From a virus, in IMG/VR virus record IMGVR_UViG_3300025070_000252, positions 1 through 22,761 of that record: 22,761 nt of DNA. One strand, given 5' to 3'. Of the stretch, positions 22,492 through 22,761 are shown in pieces; the first letter of the stretch is position 1; every line of letters starts with the position of its first letter. Under the pieces are notes generated by a model, which ran no database searches, was not told the DNA's origin, and saw only the letters and a list, made by a program, of their open reading frames with translations. The translations under genes were made by a program, and so were the position numbers.

Positions 22492-22761
22492 AAGAGAACT
22501 TTGGATACTGTTTAAGAATGCTACTCAAGCACGAAGGTGGCTTTGTGAATCACCCGAAAGATCCAGGGGGGATGACAAATTTAGGTGTGACCAAGGCTGT
22601 CTATGACAAGTGGATCGGCCGCGAAAGCACCGAGCAGGAAATGCGCGACCTAACACCGGATGATGTGGCTCCGATATATAAGAAAAACTATTGGGACAAG
22701 GTGCGCGGTGACGATCTAGGAAGCGGCTTGGATTGGTGCGCGTTCGATTGGGCTGTTAATT
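22488..22761 (+). CDS. Endolysin, GH108 N-acetylmuramidase (5' part)
   Basis: The first 91 residues of a peptidoglycan hydrolase are visible; the window ends inside the gene. LLKHEGGFVNHPKDPGGMTN (12-31) followed by LGVT is the hallmark of glycoside hydrolase family 108, which cuts the muramic acid-glucosamine bond of the cell wall. Glu16 in H-E-G-G is the expected catalytic acid. Downstream, I-Y-K-K-N-Y-W-D-K-V-R-G-D-D-L and W-C-A-F-D-W-A-V-N also match the family. There is no signal peptide, consistent with holin-dependent release. GGAGGT at 22477-22482, five bases before ATG 22488, and the ATGA overlap with the holin fix the start. The family usually runs to about 160-200 residues, so roughly half is missing. 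Confidence 0.93.
   Translation, partial: MKENFGYCLRMLLKHEGGFVNHPKDPGGMTNLGVTKAVYDKWIGRESTEQEMRDLTPDDVAPIYKKNYWDKVRGDDLGSGLDWCAFDWAVN

Overview
This window is the late (structural and lysis) arm of a T7-like podovirus genome. Every supported gene is on the + strand. The order is the canonical one for short-tailed phages: portal, scaffold, major capsid protein, tail tubular proteins A and B, internal virion proteins, tail fibre, lysis genes. There is no integrase, no bacterial housekeeping gene, no tRNA and no mobile element. The tail-fibre modules resemble those common in marine phages, and the GTA-type holin and GH108 endolysin families are frequent in Alphaproteobacteria. A marine alphaproteobacterial host is therefore the best guess, but it is an inference.

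Layout. 1-905: the end of a possible GNAT-type acetyltransferase, then two small proteins of unknown role, the first with a disordered Thr/Asp-rich middle. 905-4515: head module (portal, Bbp19-like small protein, scaffold, major capsid protein). The capsid gene stands alone between a 130-base structured leader and a strong TTCG-loop terminator, the only two substantial non-coding stretches in the window. 4564-7178: tail tubular proteins A and B. 7190-15500: internal (ejected) virion proteins, namely a gp14-like protein, a gp15-like protein, an 860-residue protein, a small nested gene and a 1094-residue protein. 15500-20862: a long modular tail fibre, a second fibre or receptor-binding protein and a probable fibre-associated protein. 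20862-22761: a lysis region dense in membrane proteins (XhlA-like, a one-TM protein, two tiny genes, an EF-hand/two-TM protein, a GTA-type holin) ending in a GH108 muramidase cut off by the window edge.

Genes are packed tightly: most junctions are TAATG or ATGA overlaps, so translation is probably coupled along long late transcripts. No promoter could be recognised. The terminase genes are not in the window and would be expected just downstream.

The most interesting signal is in the 860-residue virion protein. Its C-terminal third carries an LSPQ motif, then a lysine and a TIDTH motif, in the order and approximate geometry of the endonuclease III (HhH-GPD) DNA glycosylase family. This suggests a base-excision-like domain carried in the particle and possibly delivered with the DNA. 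Other points of interest are the folded leader before the capsid gene, the five or six membrane-associated small proteins around the holin, and the 10-residue tandem repeats and stacked lectin-like modules of the tail fibre.
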